64,000 bases of DNA from Corydoras sp. C115 (taxonomy: Eukaryota; Chordata; Actinopteri; Siluriformes; Callichthyidae), in NCBI GenBank assembly GCA_019802505.1, contig JAFMOC010000031.1, positions 5,728,501-5,792,500 on the forward strand, in the 5' to 3' direction. The number at the start of each line of letters is the position of its first letter. Positions within the stretch are counted from its first letter, which is position 1. This document shows, one piece after another, positions 28,263-40,838 of the stretch. The translations under genes were made by a program, and so were the position numbers. The notes under the pieces were generated by a model. That model had not been told where the DNA came from. It saw nothing but the letters and a program-made list of their open reading frames with translations, and searched no databases.

Positions 28263-28489
28263 CAACTTCAAAAAGCACAGCATGCGACGATCAATTAAAA
28301 TCAAATTTATCTTTGTGAAATATTCGAAACATAATATGATCTAAAAAAAATTTTAAAAATGGATTCGAAAAATTATTTGCAAGTGGTGTACCTTAAACAT
28401 TTAAATTAAACATTAAAGAGCAAATTGTTAAGTTGTTATAGATCCACACACCAACATTTCCATTCATTCATCCATTTAATAAGCATATT

Positions 28490-28814
28490 CATCCTTTCAG
28501 TCATTATCCTCCATTTAAACCTCTGCTAGGGTCATGGGGGAGGTTCCAATGCCCATCCAGGGGAGAACGTTTCAGGTGCTGGGTGGATACGCCCAGGACA
28601 GGGCGCCAATCTATCACTGGGCACACACTCACTCACACAAAAACATATGGGGCAATTTAGAGCATTCAGTTTACCTTGAATCCATGTTTTTGGACTGTGG
28701 GAGAAAACCGGAGAACCTGGAGGAAACCTACGCAGACACGGGGAGAACCTGGAAACTCGAACCTGGATCCCCAGCACTGAGAGGAGAACATGCTAACCAC
28801 TAAGCCACCATGCT
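28490..28814 (-). mobile_element. SINE copy, near full length
   Basis: A copy running from the tail (CATTATCCTCCATTTAAACC) to the head (GCTAACCACTAAGCCACC). It is moderately diverged and a short segment near the B-box is deleted. Confidence 0.75.
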
Positions 28815-28988
28815 TTTCATATTCTGCCATTTCAATGCATTTTGTAGTTAAATCAACTGCAACCAATCAAGGAAGTGTTAGAAGGCAGAACGGATGTCTT
28901 TCTTTAAGATGATTGGATGGAGTGAAACACACTGATGGCTTCATAGGAAAAAAGAGTGACTTATTATGCAAATGTAGGATTTATACAT

Positions 28989-29351
28989 CATTCATTCATT
29001 CATTCATTATCTTCCGCTTTGTCCTATATTAGGGTCGTGGTGGGGTTCCCCATGCCCATCCAGGGGAGAACGTTTCGGGCGCTGGGCAGATCACCCAGGA
29101 CAGGGCGCCAATCAATCGCTGGGCACACACTCACATAGACACGCACACATACACACACTATATGGGGCAATTTGGAGAACTCAATTGACTTGATCCATGT
29201 TTTTGGACTGTGGGAGGAAACTGGAGAACCCAGGGGAAACCCACACGGACACGGGGAGAACATGGAAACTCCACCCAGATGGGGATTCGAACCGGGAATC
29301 CCTAGCGCTGAGAGGTGAACGTGCTAAACCACTAAGCCACCGTGCCGCCCC
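28989..29351 (-). mobile_element. SINE copy, full length
   Basis: A complete copy with a (GAAT)n tail, flanked by ATTTATACAT at 28979-28988 and 29352-29361. Confidence 0.85.
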
Positions 29352-29612
29352 ATTTATACATTATTATACATGAATTGTTTTGTTTAGTCCATTTACAGAC
29401 ATTTACTTTTAACTGCACAAACAGAACAATAAATAACATTGAAAATGGAAAGCCTTTATTAAAGACCCCTCATTAGTGTCAGTCTACTGCCACAACACAG
29501 CACCAACAAGAACTAATGTTACTGATGTTACAGCAAATTCTTCAGTGATAATGAATTTAAGATTAAACCACCACATAAGGTGAATTTGATGTGTGTGTGT
29601 GTGTGTATATAT

Positions 29613-29965
29613 TACATTCATTCATTCATTCATTCATTCATTATCTTCCGCTTTATCCTATGTTAGTGTCGCGGTGGGGTTCCCCATGCCCATCCAGGGG
29701 AGATCCTTTCGGGCGCTGGGCAGATACACCCAGGACAGGGCGCCAATCCATCGCTGGACACACTCTCACTCACACAGACACACTCTATATGGGGCAATTT
29801 GGAGAACTCAATTGACTTGATCCATGTTTTTGGACTGTGGGAGGAAACCGGAGAACCCGAAGGAAACACGGGGAGAACATGGAAACTCCACCCAGATGGT
29901 GATTCGAACCGGGAATCCCTAGAGCTGAGAGGAGAACGTGCTACCACTAAGCCACTATGCCTCCC
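29613..29965 (-). mobile_element. SINE copy abutting an (AT)n tract
   Basis: A near full-length copy. Its head end runs directly into (AT)n at 29966, and a GT-rich tract precedes its tail. Confidence 0.8.
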
Positions 29966-30252
<287 letters not shown>

Positions 30253-30954
30253 GAAATAAAGGAAAATTATTGGTTACAGGCATATTCCATGAATACAGTA
30301 GCAAGATTAATGAGGCTCAACATGTGAAAGGGGAGTTCAGAGAACCTGAAGAACCATTTTTACAAATGAATTAGACACTTAACAGTCCTGACCTTTTCAA
30401 TTGTGGGAGGTCTTCACCTTTCCCACCATTAAAGCCTCACCGGATAATGATTTCCGAGCCTCTGGACAGAAATAAAAATGTTCTGATGTTATATAAGATT
30501 TCTGAAACAATGCCAAAGCAAATGCTATAAGTGGCCAGTTAGTAGCCTGATTTAAAACATACAGTAGGGTAACATTATGGTACTAGGGTGTAAGAAAAAA
30601 TCATTTTGAAAAAAATATTATAATACTATTTCTTATGTGGACAGAAAAAGATGGAATTATGTTTTAATAGAAATACCTGTTCAATATTGACTTTACTCTC
30701 TTTCTTTTCACACCAAGGCAAAGTACACCATATGCCTGCGCACACATAGAGGGTGCATAATCCTGCCGCTCCCCCTGGTGCTGGTGCCGGAACATGGAGT
30801 GAAGGCAGATTAAAAGAGGGACTTATGGTAGTTGTGTGGTAGTTGCAGTTCTCCAGTCCCTTTCAGAGCATATGGTTACACTCTGGCATTGAAGTGTCTA
30901 TATGCTTTCTAATCACAAGCCTACAAACAGACCCCTGAAGACCTGCTTCAGAAG

Positions 30955-31022
30955 AGAGTGAGAGAGTGAGAGAAAAAGAGAAAAAGAGAGAGGGAAAGAG
31001 AGAGAGAGAGAGAGAGAGAGGG
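30955..31022. repeat. (GA)n-rich purine tract
   Basis: A polypurine stretch of GAGA and GAAA units running into GGGGAGAAGGAGGGGG. It is a candidate triplex-forming tract. Confidence 0.85.
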
Positions 31023-31321
31023 GGAGAAGGAGGGGGTTGGGGTAGCATCCAGAAAGTCAGAGGAAGCTACAGTGTGTTATTATTAATAAAGCATTAAAAA
31101 GCACTTCAAAGCCCACAGGAGTCATGCTATCACACATGAAAGTAACATACTATGGCCTAATGTTTCCTAAGGTGTGTTATGGTGATGTGGCATTGATTTG
31201 AAATGCATTGTGTGACAAATGGATTTGCATGATTGCAGAGACGAAGCGGCACGTGGACACATACCATAATTGACAACCTGACCTCACAAGCTCTTCAAAG
31301 CAAGCATTGGCAAGTAGGAAT

Positions 31322-33576
31322 ATTTTGTGCTTAGTGGGGGGGGGGGGGGGGTGGCAAAACAAACAGCACCTGTGCTTCTGAATGTGCACTTCTTCTGAAA
31401 ATGAACATATATTTCATCCAACACGAAATATCTAACTTCTTTTCTGACTTCTGTATCAATAATCAAAAATAACTGTTAATTAAATGTTATTTTGTGCTTA
31501 GTGGGGGGGGGCGTGGCAAAACAAACAGCACCTGTGCTTCTGTATGTGCACTTCTCCTAAAAATTAACATATATTTGGTCCAACATGAAATATCTAACTT
31601 CTTTTCTGACTTCTGTATCAATAATCAAAATTAAAGGTTCTTTTGTGCTTAGTGGAGGGGGGGGGGGCAAAACCAACAGCACCTGTGCTTCTGCATGTGC
31701 ACTTCTCCTAAAAATGAACATATATTTGGTCCAACATGAAATATCTAAATTCATTTCTGACTTCTGTATCAATAATCAAAATTAAAGGTTCATTAAAGGT
31801 TCTTTTGTGCTTATGGGGGGGGGGGGGGGGGCAAAACAAACAGCACCTGTGCTTCTGAATGTGCACTTCTTCTAAAAATGAACATATATTTCATCCAACA
31901 CGAAATATCTAACTTCTTTTCTGACTTCTGTATCAATAATCAAAAATAACTGTTAATTAAATGTTATTTTGTGCTTAGTGGGGGGGGCGTGGCAAAACGA
32001 ACATCACCTGTGCTTCTGTATGTGCACTTCTTCTAAAAATGAACATATATTTGGTCCAACATGAAATATCTAACTTCTTTTCTGACTTCTGTATCAATAA
32101 TCAAAAATAACTGTTTTTTAAAGCTCCTTTTGTGCTTAGTGGTCGGGGGGGGGGGGGGTGGCAAAACGAACATCACCTGTGCTTCTGCATGTGCACTTCT
32201 CCTAAAAATGAACATATATTTGGTCCAACATGAAATATCTAATTTCTTTGCTCACTTCTGTATCAATAATCAAAAATATGTTTTTTTAAAGGTTCTTTTG
32301 TGCTTAGTGGGGGGGGGGGGGTGGCAAAACAAACAGCACCTGTGCTTCTGCATGTGCACTTCTCCTAAAAATGAACATATATTTGGTCCAACATGAAATA
32401 TCTAACTTCTTTTCTGACTTCTGTATCAATAATCAAAAATAACTGTTAATTAAAGGTTTTTTTTGTGCTTAATGGGAGGGGGGGGTGGCAAAACAAACAG
32501 CACCTGTGATTCTGCATGTGCACTTCTCCTAAAAATGAACATATATTCGATACAACACAAAATATCTAAATTCTTTTCTGACTTCTGTATCAATAATCAA
32601 AAATAACTGTTTTTTAAAGGTTCTTTTGTGCTTAGTGGGGGGGGGGGGGGGGGGCAAAACGAACATCACCTGTGCTTCTGCATGTGCACTTCTTATAAAA
32701 ATGAACATATATTTTGTCCAACATGAAATATCTAACTTCTTTTCTGACTTCTGTATCAATAATCAAAAATAAAGGTTCTTTTGTGCTTAGTGGGGGGGGG
32801 GGGGGGGCAAAACAAACATCACCTGTGCGTCGGCATGTGCACTTCTCCTAAAAATGAACATATATTTCATCCAACACGAAATATCTAACTTCTTTTCTGA
32901 CTTCTGTATCAATAATCAAAATTAAAGGTTCATTAAAGGTTCTTTTGTGCTTAGTGGGGGGGGGGGGGGGCAAAACGAACAGCACCTGTGCTTCTGCATG
33001 TGCACTTCTCCTAAAAATGAACATATATTTGATACAAAACGAAATATCTAAATTCTTTTCTGACTTCTGTATCAATAATCAAAATTAAAGGTTCATTAAA
33101 GGTTCTTTTGTGCTTATGGGGGGAGGGGGGTGGCAAAACGAACAGCACATGTGCTTCTGCATGTGCACTTCTTCTAAAAATGAACATATATTTGGTCCAA
33201 CATGAAATATCTAACTTCTTTGCTGACTTCTGTATCAATAATCAAAATTAAAGGTTCATTAAATGTTCTTTTGTGCTTAGTGGTGGGGGGGTGGCAAAAC
33301 AAACAGCACCTGTGTGTCGGCATGTGCACTTCTCCTAAAAATGAACATATATTTGATACAACACGAAATATCTAACTTCTTTGCTGATTTCTGTATCAAT
33401 AATCAAAATTAAAGGTTCATTAAAGGTTCTTTTGTGCTTATGGGGGGGGGGGTGGCAAAACGAACATCACCTGTGATTCTGCATGTGCACTTCTCCTAAA
33501 AATGAACATATATTTCATCCAACATGAAATATCTAAATTCTATGCTGACTTCTGTATCAATAATCAAAATTAAAGG
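31322..33576. repeat. G-tract satellite, 14 units of about 161 bp
   Basis: Tandem array in which each unit reads TTTTGTGCTTAGTGG, a poly-G tract of about 7 to 18 bases, GGCAAAACRAACAKCACCTGTG, CTTCTGCATGTGCACTTCT, AAAAATGAACATATATTT, AACAYGAAATATCTAA and CTTCTGTATCAATAATCAAAA. The G tracts begin near 31337, 31503, 31656, 31816, 31981, 32144, 32309, 32475, 32637, 32792, 32957, 33118, 33283 and 33441. Unit spacing is 153-168 bp. Short reading frames through it are repeat artefacts and not genes. Confidence 0.92.
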
Positions 33577-33614
33577 TTCTTGAAAGATGTATTGTTAACC
33601 AGTAATGTGATTAT

Positions 33615-33616
<2 letters not shown>

Positions 33617-33667
<51 letters not shown>
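33617..33667. repeat. (CA)n microsatellite
   Basis: About 25 CA repeats, 40 bp beyond the end of the G-tract satellite. Confidence 0.95.
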
Positions 33668-33669
33668 GG

Positions 33670-35145
33670 GCTGACAGGTGATTAAACTTATACAGACCTT
33701 AATGCCAATTACGCTCCCTCTGTCACCAGCAACTAGTCGAATTCCGAGCAGGACTCTGACCACTGAGTGACAATAGCAGAGCGCTTACCTTGAAGCTTGG
33801 AAAACAAGATGTTTCCAGACGGATTGGGGGTGGGCAGTTTGTCTCACTTCACTTCCTCTGGCAAATGACACCCTTGGTGGTTCAAAAATGTTGGGGTCCC
33901 TGAACAGATTTCACAGTTTTATAAATAAAATGTGTGGCACAGGCATAGAGATGAGCACAATAAATCCCACTTGAACCCAAAAGGAAGAATAGATGAATGC
34001 CACCCCACCCCCATGCCTTCTGTAGCTTAATTGTTTTTAGAAATGTCACATATTGGTGATCTATTTTTGGAGATTTGGAAACATGGGACAAATAGGAATT
34101 CAGACCTAAGATGGGATAAAGAAATAAATAACGAATAACGTAATGAATCGTTTTAAATACTGATGTCAATACTCAAGTCAATATAAATAGAGAGTGGTGA
34201 GATTCAATGTTAAGAATTAGATCCAAAGCACAATTATAGAGACATTTCAATTGTCTCTTTAGTATGATGCTTTCTAGAAAAACCCTAAAGGTCAAGAACA
34301 AATAAAAACAAACTTTTACCACAGCTAATATTTGCATGTACAGTATATGCAATAAATTTGATGATATGTTGCTTTTCTAAGTAATATGTAGTTTACCCAT
34401 CATCTACTGAGAACAAACTGTTGCACACACAATTAGAATTTAATCCTCCAATCAAAAATATTAAGGAAAAATACATAGCATGTCCTCTACTAAACTAACA
34501 AAAGAAATTGTTTACGAGGATCTTGACAATAAACACATTACAGCATTTCTTATAGCGAATCTATTCAATGAACAAAGAGAATCAATCAACTGCGATTAAA
34601 CCAGGGGTGTCCACATATTGCCCTATGAAAGTATATTTACATTTCATAGACTAAAATGAGCTTGTGTTTGTCATGCTGCTTTTATTAAATATTAAAACCG
34701 CAGGCCAGTGTGCTTAAACATACCAAATCTATAAAATCACCACACCAACAAAATGCAGCATTTAACATGAATGATTAACTGGGGTGGATTTTGGAGGTAA
34801 GTAAAGATTTGGGTGTTTGGGGGCTTTGGGCGAAGGGTGGGGACAAAAAGGAGGCTGAATGAAAGGAAAATGTCAGTAGTGCCCACTCAGCTATTTTCCC
34901 AGTCAAGATCAAAGACGCTGATGGACTAGCTGCACCGCGGGAAACTTGAAATGTTCCCTGCCTTTGTTTGCTGTTGCTAGGAGACTTTTAGACAGTAAAA
35001 GTGTTTTCAGTAAGCTACAAGATCAAACAAAACATTTCAAATATCATTTTTTAAGCCTGCATGTCTCTGGATGGCAATTTTCTTAGACTGGCGACCGAAT
35101 AAAGCAAAAATGATAATCATTTCTATATTTCCAACACTGTCCAAA
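33670..35145. other. intergenic DNA
   Basis: No gene and no strong repeat seen. Composition is mixed; 34780-35000 is more GC-balanced. Confidence 0.55.
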
Positions 35146-35147
35146 CT

Positions 35148-35148
<1 letters not shown>

Positions 35149-35189
<41 letters not shown>

Positions 35190-35207
35190 ATTCACACACA
35201 CACACAT
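35149..35207. repeat. (CA)n microsatellite
   Basis: CA repeats with two T interruptions, followed by a TA/TG-rich segment to 35270. Confidence 0.9.
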
Positions 35208-35310
35208 ATGTATGTATTTTTAATGTATGTATATACATTAACATACATGTATATATATATACATACATTTTTTTTTTGTTTGTTTTTTTGTTTTTTTGTT
35301 TTAATTATTA

Positions 35311-35441
35311 TTCATTCATTCATTATCTCCCGCTTTATCCTCTATTAGGGTCGCGGTGGGGTTTCCCATGCCCATCCAGGGGAGAACGTCTCGGGCGCTG
35401 GGCAGATACACCCAGGACAGGGCACCAATCCATTGCTGGGC
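35311..35441 (-). mobile_element. SINE fragment ending in an (AT)n tract
   Basis: The tail-side third of the element, little diverged. It stops exactly where an (AT)n tract of about 100 bp begins. Confidence 0.75.
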
Positions 35442-35548
<107 letters not shown>

Positions 35549-36029
35549 GTTGTTTTTTTTTGTGTGTGTGTAGCCTCAATGTAAATATGCTTATACTTAT
35601 GCATGCTTGTTTTGGACCTTCCCTAAACTGTTTTCACTCAGTTGGAAGCATACAGTCGTCCACACATACAGCACTGTGTGTGCAGCCGTTTTTATTTTTA
35701 TCCGTATTTATTTTATCCTGAAAGTGAGACTACACTTATTTATATCTCTCGTTTTTTTGTATTTTAATTACATCTCAAATCCATGAGCTGAGAAGATGTC
35801 AGAAGCAAATGCAGCACTTGACTCATGCCTCCTCATGCACATTGCCCTGTTTCGAACCATCATCACTGTCACTGTTGGGCTCAGAAAAGTCCAGCTTTGA
35901 AACTTTATCATCTCAGATTTGCTTTCTATTATATTATAGATATTTCTATCTATCCACAGGGTGATACGAAATTGTAAACAGCATATCAACAAATAAAAGC
36001 TGTGCACTTATAAACCTGATTAATCTGTC

Positions 36030-36420
36030 CACTGTGGAAATACAGAGAGGAGTAATGAACCGGAAAGCAGGCGTGCGTGCGGCACTAACCCCTGCGTGTT
36101 ATCAAAGCCTGCGTTCAGGGGGCGTGTCGGGGTTTATAATGGTGGGCTGGGACTGTAAAGTATATGGACTTTTATTATTAGGCAATTACGCAGACTGCAG
36201 TAATGCACCGGCCGGCCTTTATTAAGATGCGCTCGGTTAAGACACATTTAATGCACTGAAATAGCTGCTGCAGTATAAATAGCCTAAGCAGGCTTTCTAA
36301 ATCCACACAATTACTTAATGTCGTTTTCAACCACTTAACCTAAATACATGCCGACATTATGGCCAGGCTTTCTCCAAGAGGACGTTTGAAAACGCAGTGT
36401 GTTTAGTGATGCAGATTCAT
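36030..36420. other. GC-balanced intergenic block (candidate conserved element)
   Basis: Repeat-free, with CAGGCGTGCGTGCGG, GGGGGCGTGTCGGGG, a GCCGGCCGG-like segment and TATAAATAG at about 36275. Frames are short. It stands out from AT-rich flanks. Confidence 0.4.
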
Positions 36421-36517
36421 TTAAACCATTTCTGTTAAATCAGAATCATAATCAGATTTATTGGCCAAGTAGGTTATACACACAAGGAATGACGTGTGGT
36501 AGATGTTGGCTCTAGTA

Positions 36518-36548
36518 TTTTACACATAACAATATACAATAAAAGGAT

Positions 36549-36582
<34 letters not shown>

Positions 36583-36668
36583 CATTTCAAACATCATATA
36601 ATAATTAATAATTAAATTTGAAGTTAATATATATGACTTACACATTGGCACCCTTGTATTTTACACAT

Positions 36669-36719
<51 letters not shown>

Positions 36720-36790
36720 TTTATATATATATATATATATATATGTAGACGTCATAAACTATATAGTAATTAATAATTACATTTGAACTG
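36518..36790. repeat. local tandem duplication with (GA)n and (AT)n
   Basis: GTATTTTACACATAACAATATA occurs at about 36516-36538 and again at about 36656-36677. TAATTAATAATTAMATTTGAA follows each copy. The unit is about 140-165 bp, expanded by a (GA)n in the first copy and an (AT)n in the second. Confidence 0.7.
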
Positions 36791-36901
36791 TATATATATA
36801 TATAAAACTATAAAAAAAAAACTTACACTGCACATGTCCCTTTACTTTTACGTCATTCTTTATTTTTAGTTTGATTTTAATTACGTTTTATTTATTACTC
36901 T

Positions 36902-37038
36902 ACGCCCAGCGATGGATTGGCGCCCTGTCCTGGGTGTATCTGCCCAGCACCCGAGACGTTCTCCCCTGGATGGGCATGGGGAACCCCACCGCGACCCTAA
37001 TAGAGGATAAAGCGGGAGATAATGAATGATTGGATGAA
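36902..37038 (+). mobile_element. SINE fragment, tail-side third, plus orientation
   Basis: It starts at CGCCCAGCGATGGATTGGCG and ends at the ATGAATGATTGGATGAAT tail. It sits within a larger, different dispersed repeat (36437-37340). Confidence 0.75.
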
Positions 37039-37340
37039 TTATTACTCTACTCTACAAATGGAACATCTGTGAAACCCTTGGATTAATCAAGTATTCTGAT
37101 GCTGATTGTATACAACAAACAATATATGGACAGTAGCTAATATACAATCAGCACCTGTGCAAATGTTTAAGATATGACTACGTTGTACACGAGGTGCATT
37201 TGTGTTTGGTGTGGTAATACTTAATAAGAATATTTATTGAGTGGTGATGGCTTGGGGTAAGAAATTCTTTATATGCCGGTTAGTTTCTGTGTTCAGGAAG
37301 GGATGAGCATGTGGAATAAAGGGATGCCTTTCAGTCATCT

Positions 37341-38150
37341 TGTAGTGGTGTTTAATAGTCATGGCATTATTGTAACCTATAATATTTGCGTTTCTAATGA
37401 AATGAACTGCAGATGCAATACGCAGAATGCAGCTAAAACATATATTTAGGCTTAAAATGACTGAATGAATTGATGCCTTCCTTTTTTCTTACATAATGGA
37501 ACAAACAGCATGAGGGCCAGGTTGACTTTTATGTCTGCAGCGATTAAGATTGGAGAGAGGGAGCAGAGCGAGAGAAAGCTCATTCTTAACATAATTAATT
37601 AAAAAATGATCGACTCCCCTATGACACATAGAGTCCCGAGAAAGAGTCATGTTGGATTATTCACACTCACCAGCCTCACTCGCCTTGTTTCTGAACTTAT
37701 TGCCAATTATTTTTTTTATCTATCAGCTCTATTTAAAAATTTCAAAGCACTTTGTATCCTTACAAACAGTACTTCTGTTGCTCTACAGACTGTTTTAGGT
37801 TCCTTTACTTTGTTCTTAAACAGTCGGGACCAGGCATTATTTCAGTTGTGGGGGTCTGTTGGTGTGTGTTATAATGATACGAGTAGTGTGATTCTGTTGG
37901 AGTTCATGAAAACATCAATGTCATTCATTACTGGACTGAAAAATTTAAAAAAAGTCACAAATAAACACATGTCTCTAACTTAACATATTTAAAGTATCAT
38001 TTATATGGAATAATCCACCTAAATAAAAACCTAAATAATTTCTGGTTTGTGGTGTTTTTTTTTTTTTTTTTTTGGTTGTTCTTACCATTAAAAATCAATG
38101 TGAATGGGATTATCAAAGTATGGAGACAAGTAGGTGGACAACAGATTAGA
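37341..38150. other. intergenic DNA
   Basis: No gene supported. A 125-codon open frame at 37606-37983 has no domain or family resemblance and no exon signals. Confidence 0.5.
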
Positions 38151-38165
38151 TATATATATTATATT

Positions 38166-38250
<85 letters not shown>

Positions 38251-38262
38251 TATATATATATA
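38151..38262. repeat. (AT)n microsatellite
   Basis: An AT tract of about 110 bp that contains the insertion point of the SINE at 38263-38608. Confidence 0.9.
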
Positions 38263-38608
38263 TTCATTCATTATCTCCCGCTTTATCATCTATTAGGGTC
38301 GCGGTGGGGTTCCCCATGCCCATCCAGGGGAGAATGTCTCAGGCGCTGGGCAGATAGACCCAGGACAGGGCGCCAATCCATCGCTGGACACACACTCACT
38401 CACACAGACACACTCTATATGGGGCAATTTTTGAGAATTCAATTGACTTAATCCATGTTTTTGGACTGTGGGAGGAAACCGGAGAACCCGGAGGAAACCC
38501 ACGCAGACCCGGGGACAACATGGAAACTCCACCCAGATGGGGATTCGAACCGGGATTCCCTGGGGCTGAGAGGCGAACATGCTAACCACTAAGCCACCGT
38601 GCCGCCAG
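38263..38608 (-). mobile_element. SINE inserted in an (AT)n microsatellite
   Basis: A full-length copy, little diverged, with (AT)n on both sides (38151-38262 and 38609-38630). This indicates insertion into a pre-existing AT repeat. Confidence 0.82.
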
Positions 38609-38630
38609 TATATATATATATATATATATA

Positions 38631-38765
38631 AACAGGGCTGCCCACTGCTCTGGGCATGTGTGCACACTTCACCAGTATGTGTATATGTGTGTGTTTCACT
38701 GCCCAGGTGGGTTACATGTAGAGGACTTATTCCTCTGTGTGTAAGGACAGTGGGCAAACTAGATC
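38631..38765 (+). mobile_element. partial copy of the second SINE family
   Basis: It shares CAGGGCTGCCCACTGCTC, a GT-rich segment, GTTTCACTGC and TAGAGGA words with the element at 7076-7326, in the opposite orientation. The tRNA-like head is missing. Confidence 0.55.
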
Positions 38766-39254
38766 ACTTCAACTTTATTTGGTTCGTGGAACTGATAAAA
38801 ATATATAATAAGTGTACAAATAAGGAGATGTAGCTAATAAAGTGACCAGTGAGTGTGTACCAAATCACTGCAATGTTGTTTTTAAATACACCTAATATAC
38901 ATTCACATGGCCTGAAGGGACAAATAACCAGTTGAAGGTGCTGGAGGAGGAAAATATATGACATTTCTAAATTAATTTACATAAATATCTAATAAAATAT
39001 GGCAATAAAAGGACAAACGTTTCACTTTTAGGACAGTGGAGTGAGCTACTGCACTCATCAATGCTCATCATTATTCAATATCGACATCGACAGGAATGAG
39101 CCACCATGCCGTGCTAAGCCCAGGCTCACCCTGCACGACCCTTAGTTCCAGGTAGACTTGGTCTTGTTGTCCCCAACGGCCCAGAACATGGACCTGCTGC
39201 AGCAGCTTTCCCAGTTCTGGGTCCTGTCATGCCAACAATCTGCTTGAGAGAGGC

Positions 39255-39350
39255 ACACAAAATGAGAGAGAGAGAGAGAGAGAGAGAGGGCAAAAGACAG
39301 AGACGGAGTGAGACAGAGAGGAACGGAGCAAGAGAGAGAGAGAGCGAGAC
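39255..39350. repeat. (GA)n-rich purine tract
   Basis: GAGA runs interrupted by GGCAAAAGACAGAGACGG and GAACGGAGC segments. Confidence 0.85.
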
Positions 39351-39546
39351 AGCTGGCACAGAACAGGACGCCAAAAATACTCCCGGCTAAAGGATTTCAC
39401 GGTCCTCCTCACTATCAGAGTGATGGGCCTTTCAAGTGTTTGTTTATAAGCCATTACTATGTTATGTTTTACGTTTTACACCTAAAAATATAAGGTGAGG
39501 TTTTATGCTGATGTTAAATTATATTATTTTGTAAAGAAACCATGGC

Positions 39547-39705
39547 AACATAACGGCGCAGCAGTTAACCATTAGAGCAAGAAGGTCCCAGGGTGGATTT
39601 CTAAGTGGGGCAAACACCAAACACGTACCTGTGTAGGTTTCCTCCATGTTCTCTGGTATTTCCTGCATTCTGTAGACATGCAAATAGATAAACTACAGAT
39701 ATTTA
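39547..39705 (+). mobile_element. old SINE relic
   Basis: Diverged head and body: GGCGCAGCAGTTAACC, AAGAAGGTCCCAGG, GTAGGTTTCCTCCATGTTCTC, CTGTAGACATGCAA. It matches the general plan of teleost tRNA-derived SINEs. Confidence 0.5.
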
Positions 39706-39893
39706 ATAGTCCTCGCAATTTGAGGCACACATCTCATTATATAGCACATTCTATAGCCAGGATATATAGAAGGGCTGCATTAGGACAAATAATTGCTGTA
39801 TAGCAAGGCCAAATAGTACAACAGATCATTCATCTGTGTGAATTCTAATATGAACACCAATGAGGAAGAGGAAGAGGAGACGAGGAGAAGCTG

Positions 39894-39897
<4 letters not shown>

Positions 39898-39967
<70 letters not shown>
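39898..39967. repeat. (AT)n microsatellite
   Basis: About 35 AT repeats. Confidence 0.95.
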
Positions 39968-39970
<3 letters not shown>

Positions 39971-40332
39971 CACATATATAACTATTTTTCAGCTATTTCT
40001 TTTTATTTTTTAAGTTTTGACAACAAAATGAGGTTCTCTGTATCACTACAACATATTCTATGCCCTTTAGTTATGTTTTTCCAATAAACATATTTAATTA
40101 GCTTATTTCATCATGATTTAAGCCACTTATTTTACATTTTCTCTTTTTTTAATCAGCTAAATACATTTGCTGTCCAACTCTCTTGGTGAAAAAGACTTTT
40201 GGTTGGTTGTGTATAAACTCACGCCTTTATAAACTCTGTTCAGGTGAATCCTCCTTTTCTTCCCAAACAGAACCAAACTAATTTCTATAAAAGTATTAAA
40301 AAAAAAATAAAGAACACGTAATTTAAAAAACA

Positions 40333-40440
40333 AAATGTAAATGTAAATGTAAAGTTACATTTACATTTGGTTTAGCAGACACTTTTATTCAAAGTGACTT
40401 CCCAACTTGGGGGTCAGAACACAGGGTTGGTACAGCATCC
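40333..40440. repeat. dispersed teleost repeat fragment
   Basis: AAATGTAAATG repeats followed by TTTGGTTTAGCAGACACTTTTATTCAAAGTGACTTCCCAAC and a GGGTCAGAACACAGGGT segment. Same family as 22447-22505, with a longer preserved part. Confidence 0.55.
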
Positions 40441-40838
40441 CTTTAAAATCCAAATATCCATTTTATAAGGAGATGTTATTTGTGCTGACAGCATAGCTGG
40501 TTCTCCTCCACTAAGAACCAAGATCAGTGTTGATTCTCGGATTTACAGTGGAGAGGTTTACTGTCTAATGCAGAATGTTGGGCATGGGTGAAAGTTAACA
40601 CATCCCTCATTCATTTAATTCTTTATTGAATAAGAAATACAAAAACAGATATTATTTGTACATTTGCAGAGGAAATTTTACATATTTGAACATTTTTGCA
40701 GATTCTGTTTTAACTGAACATTACTTTGAAAATCAACAACTTTTCCAATTTGAACAAGTGAACAAACTTTTGCATGAGATTGTCCCTGGTTACATTTAAT
40801 AAACACATTTACTTTTCGTTACCATTAGGTCCTGTTGA

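Larger units (their letters stand above)
36437..37340. repeat. dispersed (AGAATC)n-ended repeat, copy 4, interrupted
   Basis: The terminal AATCAGAATCATAATCAG and GGCCAAGTAGGTTATACACACAAGGAAT blocks are followed by microsatellite-rich DNA, a SINE fragment (36902-37038) and then the distal block GATGGCTTGGGGTAAGAAATTCTTT. It appears to be one long copy expanded by later insertions and by an internal duplication (36518-36790). Confidence 0.5.

Noticed and set aside
31284..33238. Several similar 60-111 codon frames across 31.3-33.2 kb that look like a repeated protein
   Set aside because: They are successive copies of the 161-bp satellite read in one frame. The poly-proline comes from the G tracts on the other strand.
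31322..33576. CRISPR-like regular spacing in the 31-33 kb array
   Set aside because: Units are contiguous similar sequence with no unique spacers, and the host is a vertebrate. It is a satellite.
37606..37983. 125-codon open frame on the plus strand
   Set aside because: It is hydrophobic-looking but has no signal peptide pattern, domain or exon signals. It is treated as chance.
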